28,474 nucleotides of DNA, taken from a virus. Within the stretch, counting starts at the first letter, position 1, and every line of letters begins with the position of its first letter. Location: positions 1 to 28,474 of the IMG/VR virus record IMGVR_UViG_3300037963_002386; one strand, 5' to 3'. Below the pieces are notes generated by a model. It was not told the DNA's origin. It did no database searches and saw only the letters and a list, made by a program, of their open reading frames with translations. Of this stretch, positions 7,506 to 14,021 are shown one piece after another. Both the position numbers and the translations under genes were made by a program.

Positions 7506-9373
7506 ACTGTGCGTGTTACTTTTTTAATTCTTCCTGTACTCATTGTATATGTACTTGGATTGCTTATTACGTTTGTTGAATCATCTTCAAATGTTTCTGT
7601 TACTGTAGACGATCCTGTTAATCCTGTTACTGATAATACATCCGCATTTCTTGTAGCTTGGGCCGCTGAGGTAACTATATAAGATGATGGTGTTGAGGCT
7701 TCTTCAAGCTGTGCTCCCCAGATATATACATCGTTTGCATCGTCTCCATCAGCTGCTCTATTTATTACCCTGCAATTTGTTGATGTTTCGCCCCCAGTAT
7801 TTACTACATTGTATCTAACCCAATCAGCCGTTAATGTTACTGAGTTGCCTCCTGATCCTGCTTCTATACTAACTTTTTCCCCAGCAGTACCTTTCATCCA
7901 TATACTAAATACATGAGTGTTTGATGTTGTCACTGTACTATTTCTAAATACCCTAGCAGAATTCACTCCACCTAATGCTAGCTTTTCTGCAGTTGTTGTA
8001 CCATCCGGAGCAACCGCATCATTAGCTGTTACTGTTGAACTATTTTTTTTCCACCAAGCATTATCAAATTCTTGAGAATATAATAATAGATTAGTTGATT
8101 GTGCTTCTACTAAAATACTTGGACATGTAACACCATCATAATCTAGTCTAGGTACATTAGCCGCTACTGACTCTAATACATTACTACTATTCGTTCTGTA
8201 CGCGGTTGTAGATCTAACAACGTCCAAATCAAATCCTCCTGCTAATGGCTTCATAGCTATAAGCTTACCTGTGCCATAAGCTGATGGTTGGATCTTACCT
8301 ACAGGGGCGGCACTAAATACATCTGATGTATCTATACAAGATATTGACTCGACAACACCACCATGAGAAACTGCTTTTCCTGTGTACATATTTGTAAATA
8401 CTGTCAAAGGGTTTTGTACTACTAATGCTAATGTGTTACTTGCTAAACTTTTTGATGTTGGAGTTAGGTTTGATCCTGTTTCGTCTTTTAATGTAACAGC
8501 CGTTGTTTTAGCACTTACAAAAGTACCCTCAGAAGCTCCATTAAAATTCATTGTACTATCAGCTATAATCCCATCTGTTGTTCCTGAAACTACTGCTAAA
8601 GAGTAACTGCCATCTGAATTTCTTACTGTTCCATCTGGCGCTGTTGCTGTACCATTGACTGCCGCAGGCAAAGTGTTTGTACCTACTACAGCTCCTGCAC
8701 TATTCCTAACTGAGATCTCTATATCTCCTAATGCTAAAGTACCCTGTGCTAGTATTGTACTTGTAAAGCTATCATCTGAATTGCTGACAGTACCATTTGA
8801 AATAGCTTGTGTTAATGATCCCCCGGAAACAATTGATCCAGTATACAAAGTAGTGCCTGCTGAGTCAGTAATTTTATATGTAGCATCCTCACACACTGAC
8901 GGCGCAACTGTCCCACAGATCGTCATTTCATTAGGCACTTCTACATCAAATGTGGCTGCCCATCCAGCAAAGAAATTTTCAAACCTTTCAGTAAACGATT
9001 CAAGAGTAGGCTGTGATCCATCAGCTAAAGCAAAGTTGTCATTTCTTAAATCGCCTCTCCTCATTAATTCTAGTATTCTTGTAGCTACCGCAAATTGGGT
9101 ATTTAATACATCTTGCTCGTTATCATTACCTTTAAATTTATCTGTTGTAGCTTCTTTAGATTTATCTACTATATCCATACAAAAAACAGTAATATTAAAA
9201 ATATTAGTCCTTTCTGTTACTGTGGCGTTATTAACTTGAATATGACTTAAAGGCATTATACTCTGTTTATCTATATCGATTTCCCATATAGAACCCTCTG
9301 TCACGGAATTGCATTGTGGATCTTCTAGCAATTGTGTTTTTATTGTGTCTAATAAGTTGTAATATGTTATCAT
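7502..9373 (-). CDS. Tail-terminator-like protein fused to adhesin with lectin-like domain
   Basis: A 623-residue chimera. Residues 1-153 resemble a stand-alone tail completion protein I recall from Bacteroidota phages, with Pro-Leu-Ser-His near 41-44, Met-Asp-Ile-Val-Asp at 66-70, Gly-Asn-Asp-Asn-Glu-Gln-Asp-Val-Leu at 82-90 and a closing Met-Thr-Ile-Cys. Residues about 154-310 hold two related beta units, each with an Asn-Ser-Asp-(Asp/Gly)-Ser segment. Residues about 429-575 look like a carbohydrate-binding jelly roll of tail fibres: an Asn-Ala-Trp-Trp start, Ala-Pro-Asp-Gly-Thr-Thr-Thr-Ala-Glu-Lys, and Trp-Gly-Ala-Gln-Leu-Glu near its end. The start ATG overlaps the stop of the frameshift reading frame upstream (ATGA). 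The adhesin role is inferred. Confidence 0.7.
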   Translation of the reverse strand: MITYYNLLDTIKTQLLEDPQCNSVTEGSIWEIDIDKQSIMPLSHIQVNNATVTERTNIFNITVFCMDIVDKSKEATTDKFKGNDNEQDVLNTQFAVATRILELMRRGDLRNDNFALADGSQPTLESFTERFENFFAGWAATFDVEVPNEMTICGTVAPSVCEDATYKITDSAGTTLYTGSIVSGGSLTQAISNGTVSNSDDSFTSTILAQGTLALGDIEISVRNSAGAVVGTNTLPAAVNGTATAPDGTVRNSDGSYSLAVVSGTTDGIIADSTMNFNGASEGTFVSAKTTAVTLKDETGSNLTPTSKSLASNTLALVVQNPLTVFTNMYTGKAVSHGGVVESISCIDTSDVFSAAPVGKIQPSAYGTGKLIAMKPLAGGFDLDVVRSTTAYRTNSSNVLESVAANVPRLDYDGVTCPSILVEAQSTNLLLYSQEFDNAWWKKNSSTVTANDAVAPDGTTTAEKLALGGVNSARVFRNSTVTTSNTHVFSIWMKGTAGEKVSIEAGSGGNSVTLTADWVRYNVVNTGGETSTNCRVINRAADGDDANDVYIWGAQLEEASTPSSYIVTSAAQATRNADVLSVTGLTGSSTVTETFEDDSTNVISNPSTYTMSTGRIKKVTRTV

Positions 9374-9630
9374 TTTTTATAACTCTTTTTAATTAGTTCA
9401 GCCTCTAGCTCATTTTTTTCTTTTTCAAAACTTAAATAAGTCAAACATAAATGTATATTTAACTTGCTAACCTCGTCAAATCTTCTAACATCTCCTTGAG
9501 CGAGTTGGTAGAAATTTTGGTAAAATCCCCACTTTTTGCCAAAGCTGGAAATTCTTCCTTGAGTATCTTGATCGCTTCCTGTCTGGTAGAGTGGTGGATA
9601 TCGTTTTTTAAGTCGTTCGCTAAACTCCAA
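9370..9630 (-). CDS. Frameshift extension of tail assembly chaperone (gpT-like part)
   Basis: This frame is open from within the T-run to a TGA at 9370-9372 and encodes 86 codons. Its only initiator-like codon at the 5' end is a TTG inside the slippery run, so independent translation is unlikely. Its C-terminal half, Gly-Lys-Lys-Trp-Gly-Phe-Tyr followed by Leu-Ala-Gln-Gly-Asp-Val and a Thr-Tyr-Leu-Ser-Phe-Glu-Lys-Glu-Lys helix, looks truly coding and is of the type seen in tail chaperone extensions. Its stop overlaps the next ATG. A -1 slip at 9629-9637 would join 162 residues of the upstream protein to these 86, giving a 248-residue fusion. Confidence 0.72.
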   Translation of the reverse strand: MEFSERLKKRYPPLYQTGSDQDTQGRISSFGKKWGFYQNFYQLAQGDVRRFDEVSKLNIHLCLTYLSFEKEKNELEAELIKKSYKK

Positions 9631-10115
9631 AAAAAAACCAAGCTCCCAAGAGCAATACCTAAAGGCATATACTGCATAAGATCAGCGAACTCCTTTGTGC
9701 CTTTATACTCACATATATCATATTTATTACCTACTCTATTTGTAATAGGTCTAAACAAAACGGCCATTGCTTTGTGCATTTCACCTTCTTTGCCTAAATA
9801 AGCTGTAAGATCTGCATACTCTCCAGATGTGATCTCCTCAAAGTCAGGTATAAAACCAAACTCTTGACCTTTTATTTTAAACCTATGCTTAAACTCTACT
9901 TGACTATTTAATAACTTATGCAGCTCCTCAGCTATATATTTAACATCTGAATGTTTTAAAAGTGTAACCCTTTCAAATGGTATATTGCAAAGCACTTCAA
10001 CAGTCCTTTGATTTAAAAACTCGCCATTAATGTCTTTTGTCACCTTAACATATTTTTGATACTGACCCACAGAGATCTCGTTCAAATTATCAGGATATTC
10101 AATTTCTACTTTCAT
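9459..10115 (-). CDS. Tail assembly chaperone (gpG-like, zero-frame product)
   Basis: A 218-residue protein starting at ATG 10115. It is mainly helical and includes Gly-Gln-Tyr-Gln-Lys-Tyr near residue 18 and Phe-Ile-Pro-Asp-Phe-Glu-Glu-Ile-Thr-Ser-Gly-Glu-Tyr, a segment typical of phage proteins that set up tail assembly. Residues 154-165 are hydrophobic and encoded by the slippery T-run. The last 56 codons overlap the -1 reading frame that becomes the longer product. In lambda and many other siphophages two such products in a fixed ratio coat the tape measure. Here, unusually, the gene is some 7 kb upstream of the tape measure in transcription order and directly downstream of the terminase terminator. 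Confidence 0.7.
   Translation of the reverse strand: MKVEIEYPDNLNEISVGQYQKYVKVTKDINGEFLNQRTVEVLCNIPFERVTLLKHSDVKYIAEELHKLLNSQVEFKHRFKIKGQEFGFIPDFEEITSGEYADLTAYLGKEGEMHKAMAVLFRPITNRVGNKYDICEYKGTKEFADLMQYMPLGIALGSLVFFWSLANDLKNDIHHSTRQEAIKILKEEFPALAKSGDFTKISTNSLKEMLEDLTRLAS
9629..9637 (-). other. Candidate -1 ribosomal frameshift site (nine T)
   Basis: On the minus strand the zero frame reads GTT TTT TTT TGG. This contains the canonical T TTT TTT slippery heptamer, where both tRNAs can re-pair after a -1 slip. The shifted frame then reads TTG GAG TTT and stays open for 86 codons to a stop that overlaps the next start codon. Nine identical bases could also allow transcriptional slippage. The protein context (tail chaperone) is the classic one for this device. 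Confidence 0.75.
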
Positions 10116-10190
10116 ATTATATTTAATTAACTATTTTTTTTTGTTTTTGTCGCAAGCAATTATTATATTTACGTTTTATTGTTTATTAAC
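10116..10190 (-). promoter_or_regulatory. AT-rich leader of the structural operon
   Basis: The bases between the terminase terminator and the chaperone ATG hold no gene. If the terminator works, the structural genes need their own start here. I see a TTG near 10189 and several TA-rich candidates for the -7 box, but none matches TAnnTTTG well. It may be a late promoter read by the phage sigma factor, which would not need to match the host consensus. This is inference. Confidence 0.3.
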
Positions 10191-10234
10191 AAAAAGGGTG
10201 TTTGCGGTTTGGGAGAGTGGCAAGCACCTTTTTT
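10191..10234 (-). terminator. Intrinsic terminator after terminase
   Basis: Arms 10197-10205 and 10220-10228 pair over nine bases (GGTGCTTGC with GCAAACACC, one wobble) around a 14-base loop. On the minus strand the stem is followed by CTTTTT. It begins right at the terminase stop. A-runs on one side and T-runs on the other would let it work in both directions. Confidence 0.85.
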
Positions 10235-11432
10235 ATTGTATATAATACTGACCTCTTGTCGGATTATCTAAGTGGTAAATAATATTATATCTAGCAGCAT
10301 CTATAGCATGATTCCAATTATCTATATATAGCTTACTTGACTTATCTGCAAAAGAATAATTATTAAACTCTTTTCCTATGTTTATGCTTTCAGGATCAAC
10401 TATAATTTCAAAGTCCTGCATCCTAACTATACCGCTTTCTATTGTGCCTTTCTTTACAGCTTGAATATTTATACCCTGGTGTTTTAAATCTTCTATTAGA
10501 CGAGGTTCTGCTGAATCCGCAATAATTAAAGTATCTTTTACCTTCTCTTTTATTATAGAAGCTAATACGTGAGTTTTAAGACCCTTTTGATAAATTTCCT
10601 CCCTAAGGTATATCTTATTCTTTTTCGTGTCTATAACGCAAGAAATTAAAGCATCAGGATCTACAGAGAAGCCAAAGTCCATCCCGCACGATACTTGTAA
10701 GCCGTCAGGATTAAATTCTCCGTATGACCAATTATTAAACACTACACCTTCCGCTCTATTAATCCAAGATCCTTTTATTATATGATCAAACTTCTTAGGG
10801 TTAGTTTTTTTTATACGCTCTATTTGTGATATATAACTTGAGCTTAAATTTTCTTTATTATCTAAATACGTTGTATGTATATAAGTAATATCACCTTTAC
10901 TTGTATTTACTCCAGCTTGCATACCTACCTCCTCAAAAAACCGCTTATAAATAAAATGCTCTTTTGTAGCAGGATTAAGAATCATGATAACTCTGTTTTG
11001 AATACCTTTCTGCCTGACTGATAAATCAATTGTGTCAAAAATATTTTCATCAACTAACTCTTCCGCTTCATCGCAGACCCACGTCGTTACGCCTTGTAAT
11101 GACTTAAGATTTGCTACCTGGTTACCTGACGATGTTTTAATACCTCGAAATAAGATCTTACTTTTTGTTTCTTTGTGTATTATTTCATCTTTTGTTATAA
11201 TAAAATTATTAAACATTTTAAGATACTGTATCTTATCTACAAACTCAGGGATAATAGATATTGATGCTGATCTTAATGTGTATCGAGTAAACAAAATAGT
11301 GTGCCCTGGTTCATACGCCATTAGCAAACATAAAAGCATATTTATAGAATATGACTTACCAGACCCTCTGCCTCCTGTTACAATAAAGTATCTACTTGAA
11401 TTATTTAATGTTAAATACTTATGATTTATCAC
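10233..11432 (-). CDS. terL: Terminase large subunit
   Basis: A 399-residue DNA packaging motor of the terminase_3/PBSX type. Walker A is Gly-Gly-Arg-Gly-Ser-Gly-Lys-Ser at 20-27, and Walker B with its catalytic Glu is Thr-Trp-Val-Cys-Asp-Glu-Ala-Glu-Glu near 115-123. The nuclease domain shows Gly-Met-Asp-Phe-Gly-Phe with Asp-Pro-Asp-Ala just after it, Ile-Ile-Ala-Asp-Ser-Ala-Glu-Pro, and Asn-His-Ala-Ile-Asp-Ala-Ala-Arg-Tyr near the C-terminus. The start is GTG at 11432: no ATG lies before Walker A, and GTG overlaps the small-subunit gene by 14 bases. The protein is close to full length for the family. A terminator follows immediately. Confidence 0.93.
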   Translation of the reverse strand: MINHKYLTLNNSSRYFIVTGGRGSGKSYSINMLLCLLMAYEPGHTILFTRYTLRSASISIIPEFVDKIQYLKMFNNFIITKDEIIHKETKSKILFRGIKTSSGNQVANLKSLQGVTTWVCDEAEELVDENIFDTIDLSVRQKGIQNRVIMILNPATKEHFIYKRFFEEVGMQAGVNTSKGDITYIHTTYLDNKENLSSSYISQIERIKKTNPKKFDHIIKGSWINRAEGVVFNNWSYGEFNPDGLQVSCGMDFGFSVDPDALISCVIDTKKNKIYLREEIYQKGLKTHVLASIIKEKVKDTLIIADSAEPRLIEDLKHQGINIQAVKKGTIESGIVRMQDFEIIVDPESINIGKEFNNYSFADKSSKLYIDNWNHAIDAARYNIIYHLDNPTRGQYYIQ

Positions 11433-11709
11433 CTTTTATTAATTGTATAACTTCATTAAATGTATACCCTGTATTTAAGCTGCCTTCGATCTCTATACTA
11501 TCTTTAGGCTTACCTAGATAATACTCTAAAAATAGTTTAATCGCGTTTACGTCGCTTTTATCAACCGCTTTTTCTTTTAGCTTCTTAATTACTTCTACAA
11601 CATCTTCGGGCGAAGCAGCGAGCTCTAAAGCTTTCCTATACTCATTTTTTCTTTTATCTAAGCCTTTCGCTTTTGTACTGTTGCCTCCGTTATTTTTTCT
11701 TTTATCCAT
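11419..11709 (-). CDS. terS: Probable terminase small subunit
   Basis: A 96-residue, lysine-rich helical protein placed just before terL and overlapping it. The N-terminus is disordered and basic; then comes a helix with Lys-Arg-Lys-Asn-Glu-Tyr-Arg, Ser-Pro-Glu-Asp-Val-Val, and Ala-Ile-Lys-Leu-Phe-Leu-Glu-Tyr-Tyr-Leu-Gly-Lys-Pro near 65-75. That last motif often appears in small terminase-like proteins with this layout. I chose ATG at 11709; an in-frame TTG two codons upstream is less likely. The DNA-recognition role is inferred from position and composition. Confidence 0.6.
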   Translation of the reverse strand: MDKRKNNGGNSTKAKGLDKRKNEYRKALELAASPEDVVEVIKKLKEKAVDKSDVNAIKLFLEYYLGKPKDSIEIEGSLNTGYTFNEVIQLIKGDKS

Positions 11710-11761
11710 AATCAATACAAATCAACTATTGATTTTTTTTATCAATAGATCTTATTTTATT

Positions 11762-12196
11762 TTAGTCTTTTTCTTCATAGGCTTCATACACCTTTTTAAG
11801 CTTTCCTACTACTTCTCGTACACAGCCTCCACAGCCCATATCATTCTCTATTCTTCTGTTAAATATTCTTCTAGCTATTGCAGCCAGATCTCGCCACTGA
11901 GAGGGCCTTATTATTTTAGGATTACCTGCAAAAAACTCATCTAATATTTCATACTCATACTTATCTAAGCATTCAACTTTCCAGCTTAACAAAGCATTTA
12001 ATTTTTCTTTACGTTCTTCGCACCCGCAATCATCTCCAAATACTGCTTTTACAGCTTTTTTAATTCCAGTCTTTTCTGTGATCACTTCTACTACATCCCC
12101 TAAGCCTTCAACTTTTGGTTTGTTTTCAACCGCTTTTTTTTCTTTTTTAACCACTTTTTTAGCCGACTGTTTTTTAGTCGTTTTTTTCTTTTCCAT
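11762..12196 (-). CDS. Lysine-rich, Cys-containing protein of unknown function
   Basis: A 144-residue protein. The first 28 residues are very rich in Lys, like a nucleic-acid-binding tail. A middle part carries Gly-Leu-Gly-Asp-Val-Val and Thr-Gly-Ile-Lys-Lys-Ala-Val, followed by Asp-Asp-Cys-Gly-Cys-Glu-Glu-Arg-Lys-Glu-Lys-Leu-Asn. Cys-Gly-Gly-Cys occurs in the C-terminal quarter. The two Cys pairs could form a metal site. I have seen proteins of this general design next to terminase genes in Bacteroidota phages but know no function. Its position suggests a link to packaging, which is inference. Confidence 0.6.
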   Translation of the reverse strand: MEKKKTTKKQSAKKVVKKEKKAVENKPKVEGLGDVVEVITEKTGIKKAVKAVFGDDCGCEERKEKLNALLSWKVECLDKYEYEILDEFFAGNPKIIRPSQWRDLAAIARRIFNRRIENDMGCGGCVREVVGKLKKVYEAYEEKD

Positions 12197-12204
12197 AATT
12201 ATTA

Positions 12205-12339
12205 TTATTTGCCTTGCCCTCTATATCTTTTTTTATAATTTTTAGAGGACTTTAATTTACTTGTTTTGCTTTTACTATGTACGCCTTTTCTTTTTATCTT
12301 AGGTGTAACCAGTTTTGTTATTACTGTTCTTTTAGCCAT
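12205..12339 (-). CDS. 44-residue highly basic protein
   Basis: ATG at 12337-12339, TAA at 12205-12207. The product begins Met-Ala-Lys-Arg-Thr-Val-Ile-Thr-Lys-Leu-Val-Thr-Pro-Lys and is about one third Lys and Arg, ending Tyr-Arg-Gly-Gln-Gly-Lys. It resembles small basic proteins I recall from other Bacteroidota phages. Its start overlaps the stop of the upstream membrane peptide. It may bind nucleic acid; the function is unknown. Confidence 0.65.
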   Translation of the reverse strand: MAKRTVITKLVTPKIKRKGVHSKSKTSKLKSSKNYKKRYRGQGK

Positions 12340-12412
12340 TATTATTAAATATTATATAAACCACCACAAACGCAGCTAATATCCATGACACTATTAATAT
12401 ATCAGGGATCAC
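12332..12412 (-). CDS. 26-residue membrane microprotein with GTG start
   Basis: A GTG at 12410-12412 overlaps the sigma factor stop (GTGA), and the frame ends in a TAA that overlaps the ATGGC of the next gene. The product has one strongly hydrophobic segment (Ile-Leu-Ile-Val-Ser-Trp, then Ala-Ala-Phe-Val-Val-Val-Tyr-Ile-Ile) and a polar Asn-Asn-Asn-Gly end. Overlap on both sides and a clean membrane helix argue for translation; the short length and non-ATG start argue against certainty. Confidence 0.5.
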   Translation of the reverse strand: MIPDILIVSWILAAFVVVYIIFNNNG

Positions 12413-13011
12413 TTTATTAACTCAAAATCTTTATATAAATAATCTAAATAGTCCTCCCCTATATTTTCACGTAATCGTTTTTTACAATTTTTTAAAGTAT
12501 TAAATACTGAGGTTAAACTAATCTTTGTCTCTTTAGATAAACACCGCATGCTTTTTTCATTAGCTATATATGTATCAAATAACATGCGATCATACCAATG
12601 CCACTTTTTTGTTTCTGCGTGTATTTTATCTATTATAATTTCAAAAGCTTTTTCATTTTCTACACTTTCTTGTAATGGTACATCAAACCCTTCACCTAAT
12701 TTTATAATATACTGATTTCTTTTACGGGATTTTAAATGATTCATCGAGACTCTTTTTAGAGTAATCCACATATAAATCATGTTTACCTGGTTATTTTGAT
12801 CTAAAATTCTTTGACTTATAGGAAGATCCTTATACTTGCTGTTTACTCTCTTATCATTATCCTTATGCTTTTTTGATCCTAACTGTGATAATTCAATATA
12901 AGCATCCTGTACTATATCCTCTATATAAATATTCTGCTGATTTTCGGGGAATGATCGGACTATTTTTAAATAATCATTATGCTTTTGCGATACTATTTCA
13001 AACCATTCCAT
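12409..13011 (-). CDS. Sigma-70 family-like factor, probable late-gene regulator
   Basis: A 200-residue protein with the layout of a small group 4-like sigma factor. Region 2 is suggested by Ile-Glu-Asp-Ile-Val-Gln-Asp-Ala-Tyr-Ile-Glu-Leu near 30-41 and Tyr-Met-Trp-Ile-Thr-Leu-Lys-Arg-Val-Ser near 80-95. Region 4 is suggested by Ser-Met-Arg-Cys-Leu-Ser-Lys-Glu-Thr-Lys-Ile-Ser-Leu-Thr-Ser-Val and a basic closing helix with Cys-Lys-Lys-Arg-Leu-Arg. The start is ATG at 13011. It is the last gene before the packaging and structural genes, a natural place for a factor that turns on late transcription. No phage RNA polymerase was found, so it would act on host core enzyme. Substrate promoters are unknown. 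Confidence 0.65.
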   Translation of the reverse strand: MEWFEIVSQKHNDYLKIVRSFPENQQNIYIEDIVQDAYIELSQLGSKKHKDNDKRVNSKYKDLPISQRILDQNNQVNMIYMWITLKRVSMNHLKSRKRNQYIIKLGEGFDVPLQESVENEKAFEIIIDKIHAETKKWHWYDRMLFDTYIANEKSMRCLSKETKISLTSVFNTLKNCKKRLRENIGEDYLDYLYKDFELIK

Positions 13012-13041
13012 ATATATATAACTAAAAAATATACTATTTGT

Positions 13042-13269
13042 TTATTCAAACTGTTCGTTAATTCTCATTTGCCGCTCAATTCTATACTCTAAAAACTGTC
13101 TATTTAAAATAAGCTCTGATCCTGCTAACGTGTTTGTATATAAAATGCCTTCTGTTGAATCTAAGCACTTTGAATTATACGCATACTTACGAATAAATAG
13201 CTCTCCTTTCACCTTGTATTCTACAACATACAATATATCTTCATTTATATTTCTAAAGTAATCATTCAT
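13042..13269 (-). CDS. Hypothetical 75-residue protein
   Basis: A small, mostly beta then helical protein beginning Met-Asn-Asp-Tyr-Phe-Arg-Asn. It contains Tyr-Val-Val-Glu-Tyr-Lys-Val-Lys-Gly and ends in a charged helix. I do not recognise it. Its start overlaps the end of the GIY-YIG/MazG gene by eight bases, so it belongs to the same transcript. The 30 bases between it and the sigma gene are AT-only in large part. Confidence 0.5.
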   Translation of the reverse strand: MNDYFRNINEDILYVVEYKVKGELFIRKYAYNSKCLDSTEGILYTNTLAGSELILNRQFLEYRIERQMRINEQFE

Positions 13270-14020
13270 TTTTTACAAAAGTACCGTTAAGCATTTTGCC
13301 TTTACGCTGGCAAATTACGTTATATGCTGACTCAATACAATCCTCAATATTTAATTTTTCTAACTTTGCTAAGTTAGTTAATACAACTACGATGTCTCCA
13401 ATAGCATCTATTATTTCAGCTCGATCTTTTTTAAGAAGTGCTTTTGCTAACTCACCAGACTCTTCTTGTAATTTAACAAACTGTGTTTTGCTATCACCTT
13501 TTTCATAAATACCTCTATCCTGCGCCCACGATCGAATTTTGTTATATATATTTTCATCCTCACCAAACGAAAAAACTTTATAAGCGTTATATAAAGCTTT
13601 ACAATATAAAAAATAAGTGCCCTTTACTTTAAAAGACTCCTGCAAATTATCATAAGCCCACTTACAAATGCCATCATTATTCATTTCAATAACACCTAAT
13701 TTTGGTAAATCAAAAACCATACCTTTAAAATAATCTTTATTTATAGCTTTTTTGTTCACTTTAAAGCTTACTGTTTGATCTGTGACGTGTGTTGTTTTCA
13801 TGTTTTTAGTTTTTATTGTTATGTAATTATTATTATCTGTTTTATATTTATATTTTAATTGTTCTTTAAATTCATATAGTGACGCTTTCTTTATACTATT
13901 TGTAGTATATAAAACCGTATAGTCTTTTTTATTAAAACCCTGCTGAATTTCTACGCGCTTTTTTAAGTCTGTTGTACATCCTATTTTTTTTATACCTGGT
14001 ATATGGTAAATATAATACAT
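13262..14020 (-). CDS. GIY-YIG-like N-terminus fused to MazG-like NTP pyrophosphohydrolase
   Basis: A 252-residue fusion. Residues 1-60 look like a GIY-YIG nuclease core: Tyr-Tyr-Ile-Tyr at 2-5, Lys-Ile-Gly-Cys-Thr-Thr-Asp-Leu-Lys-Lys-Arg at 12-22 and a candidate metal Glu near 50 in Leu-Tyr-Glu-Phe-Lys-Glu. Residues 178-220 carry the all-alpha NTP pyrophosphohydrolase signature: Glu186, Glu187 and Glu190, then Glu202-x-x-Asp205 and Asp209. Residues 100-160 are unassigned. MazG-type enzymes cut dNTPs or (p)ppGpp to monophosphates; T4 dCTPase belongs to the same superfamily. Standing next to a thymidylate synthase homologue with a dCMP-type residue, this enzyme could supply dCMP or remove dCTP, which is inference. 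The GIY-YIG part is short and may be inactive. Confidence 0.65.
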   Translation of the reverse strand: MYYIYHIPGIKKIGCTTDLKKRVEIQQGFNKKDYTVLYTTNSIKKASLYEFKEQLKYKYKTDNNNYITIKTKNMKTTHVTDQTVSFKVNKKAINKDYFKGMVFDLPKLGVIEMNNDGICKWAYDNLQESFKVKGTYFLYCKALYNAYKVFSFGEDENIYNKIRSWAQDRGIYEKGDSKTQFVKLQEESGELAKALLKKDRAEIIDAIGDIVVVLTNLAKLEKLNIEDCIESAYNVICQRKGKMLNGTFVKNE

Positions 14021-14021
14021 C

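Noticed and set aside
8655-9239. Long open frame on the plus strand (194 codons) opposite the tail-terminator/adhesin gene
   Set aside because: It is the antisense of a Thr/Ser-rich gene with clear protein features on the minus strand; composition is Val/Ala/Leu/Ser biased and no domain is seen.
11032-11424. Plus-strand open frame opposite the terminase gene
   Set aside because: Mirror of the terL reading frame, with Walker motifs on the minus strand; no features of its own.
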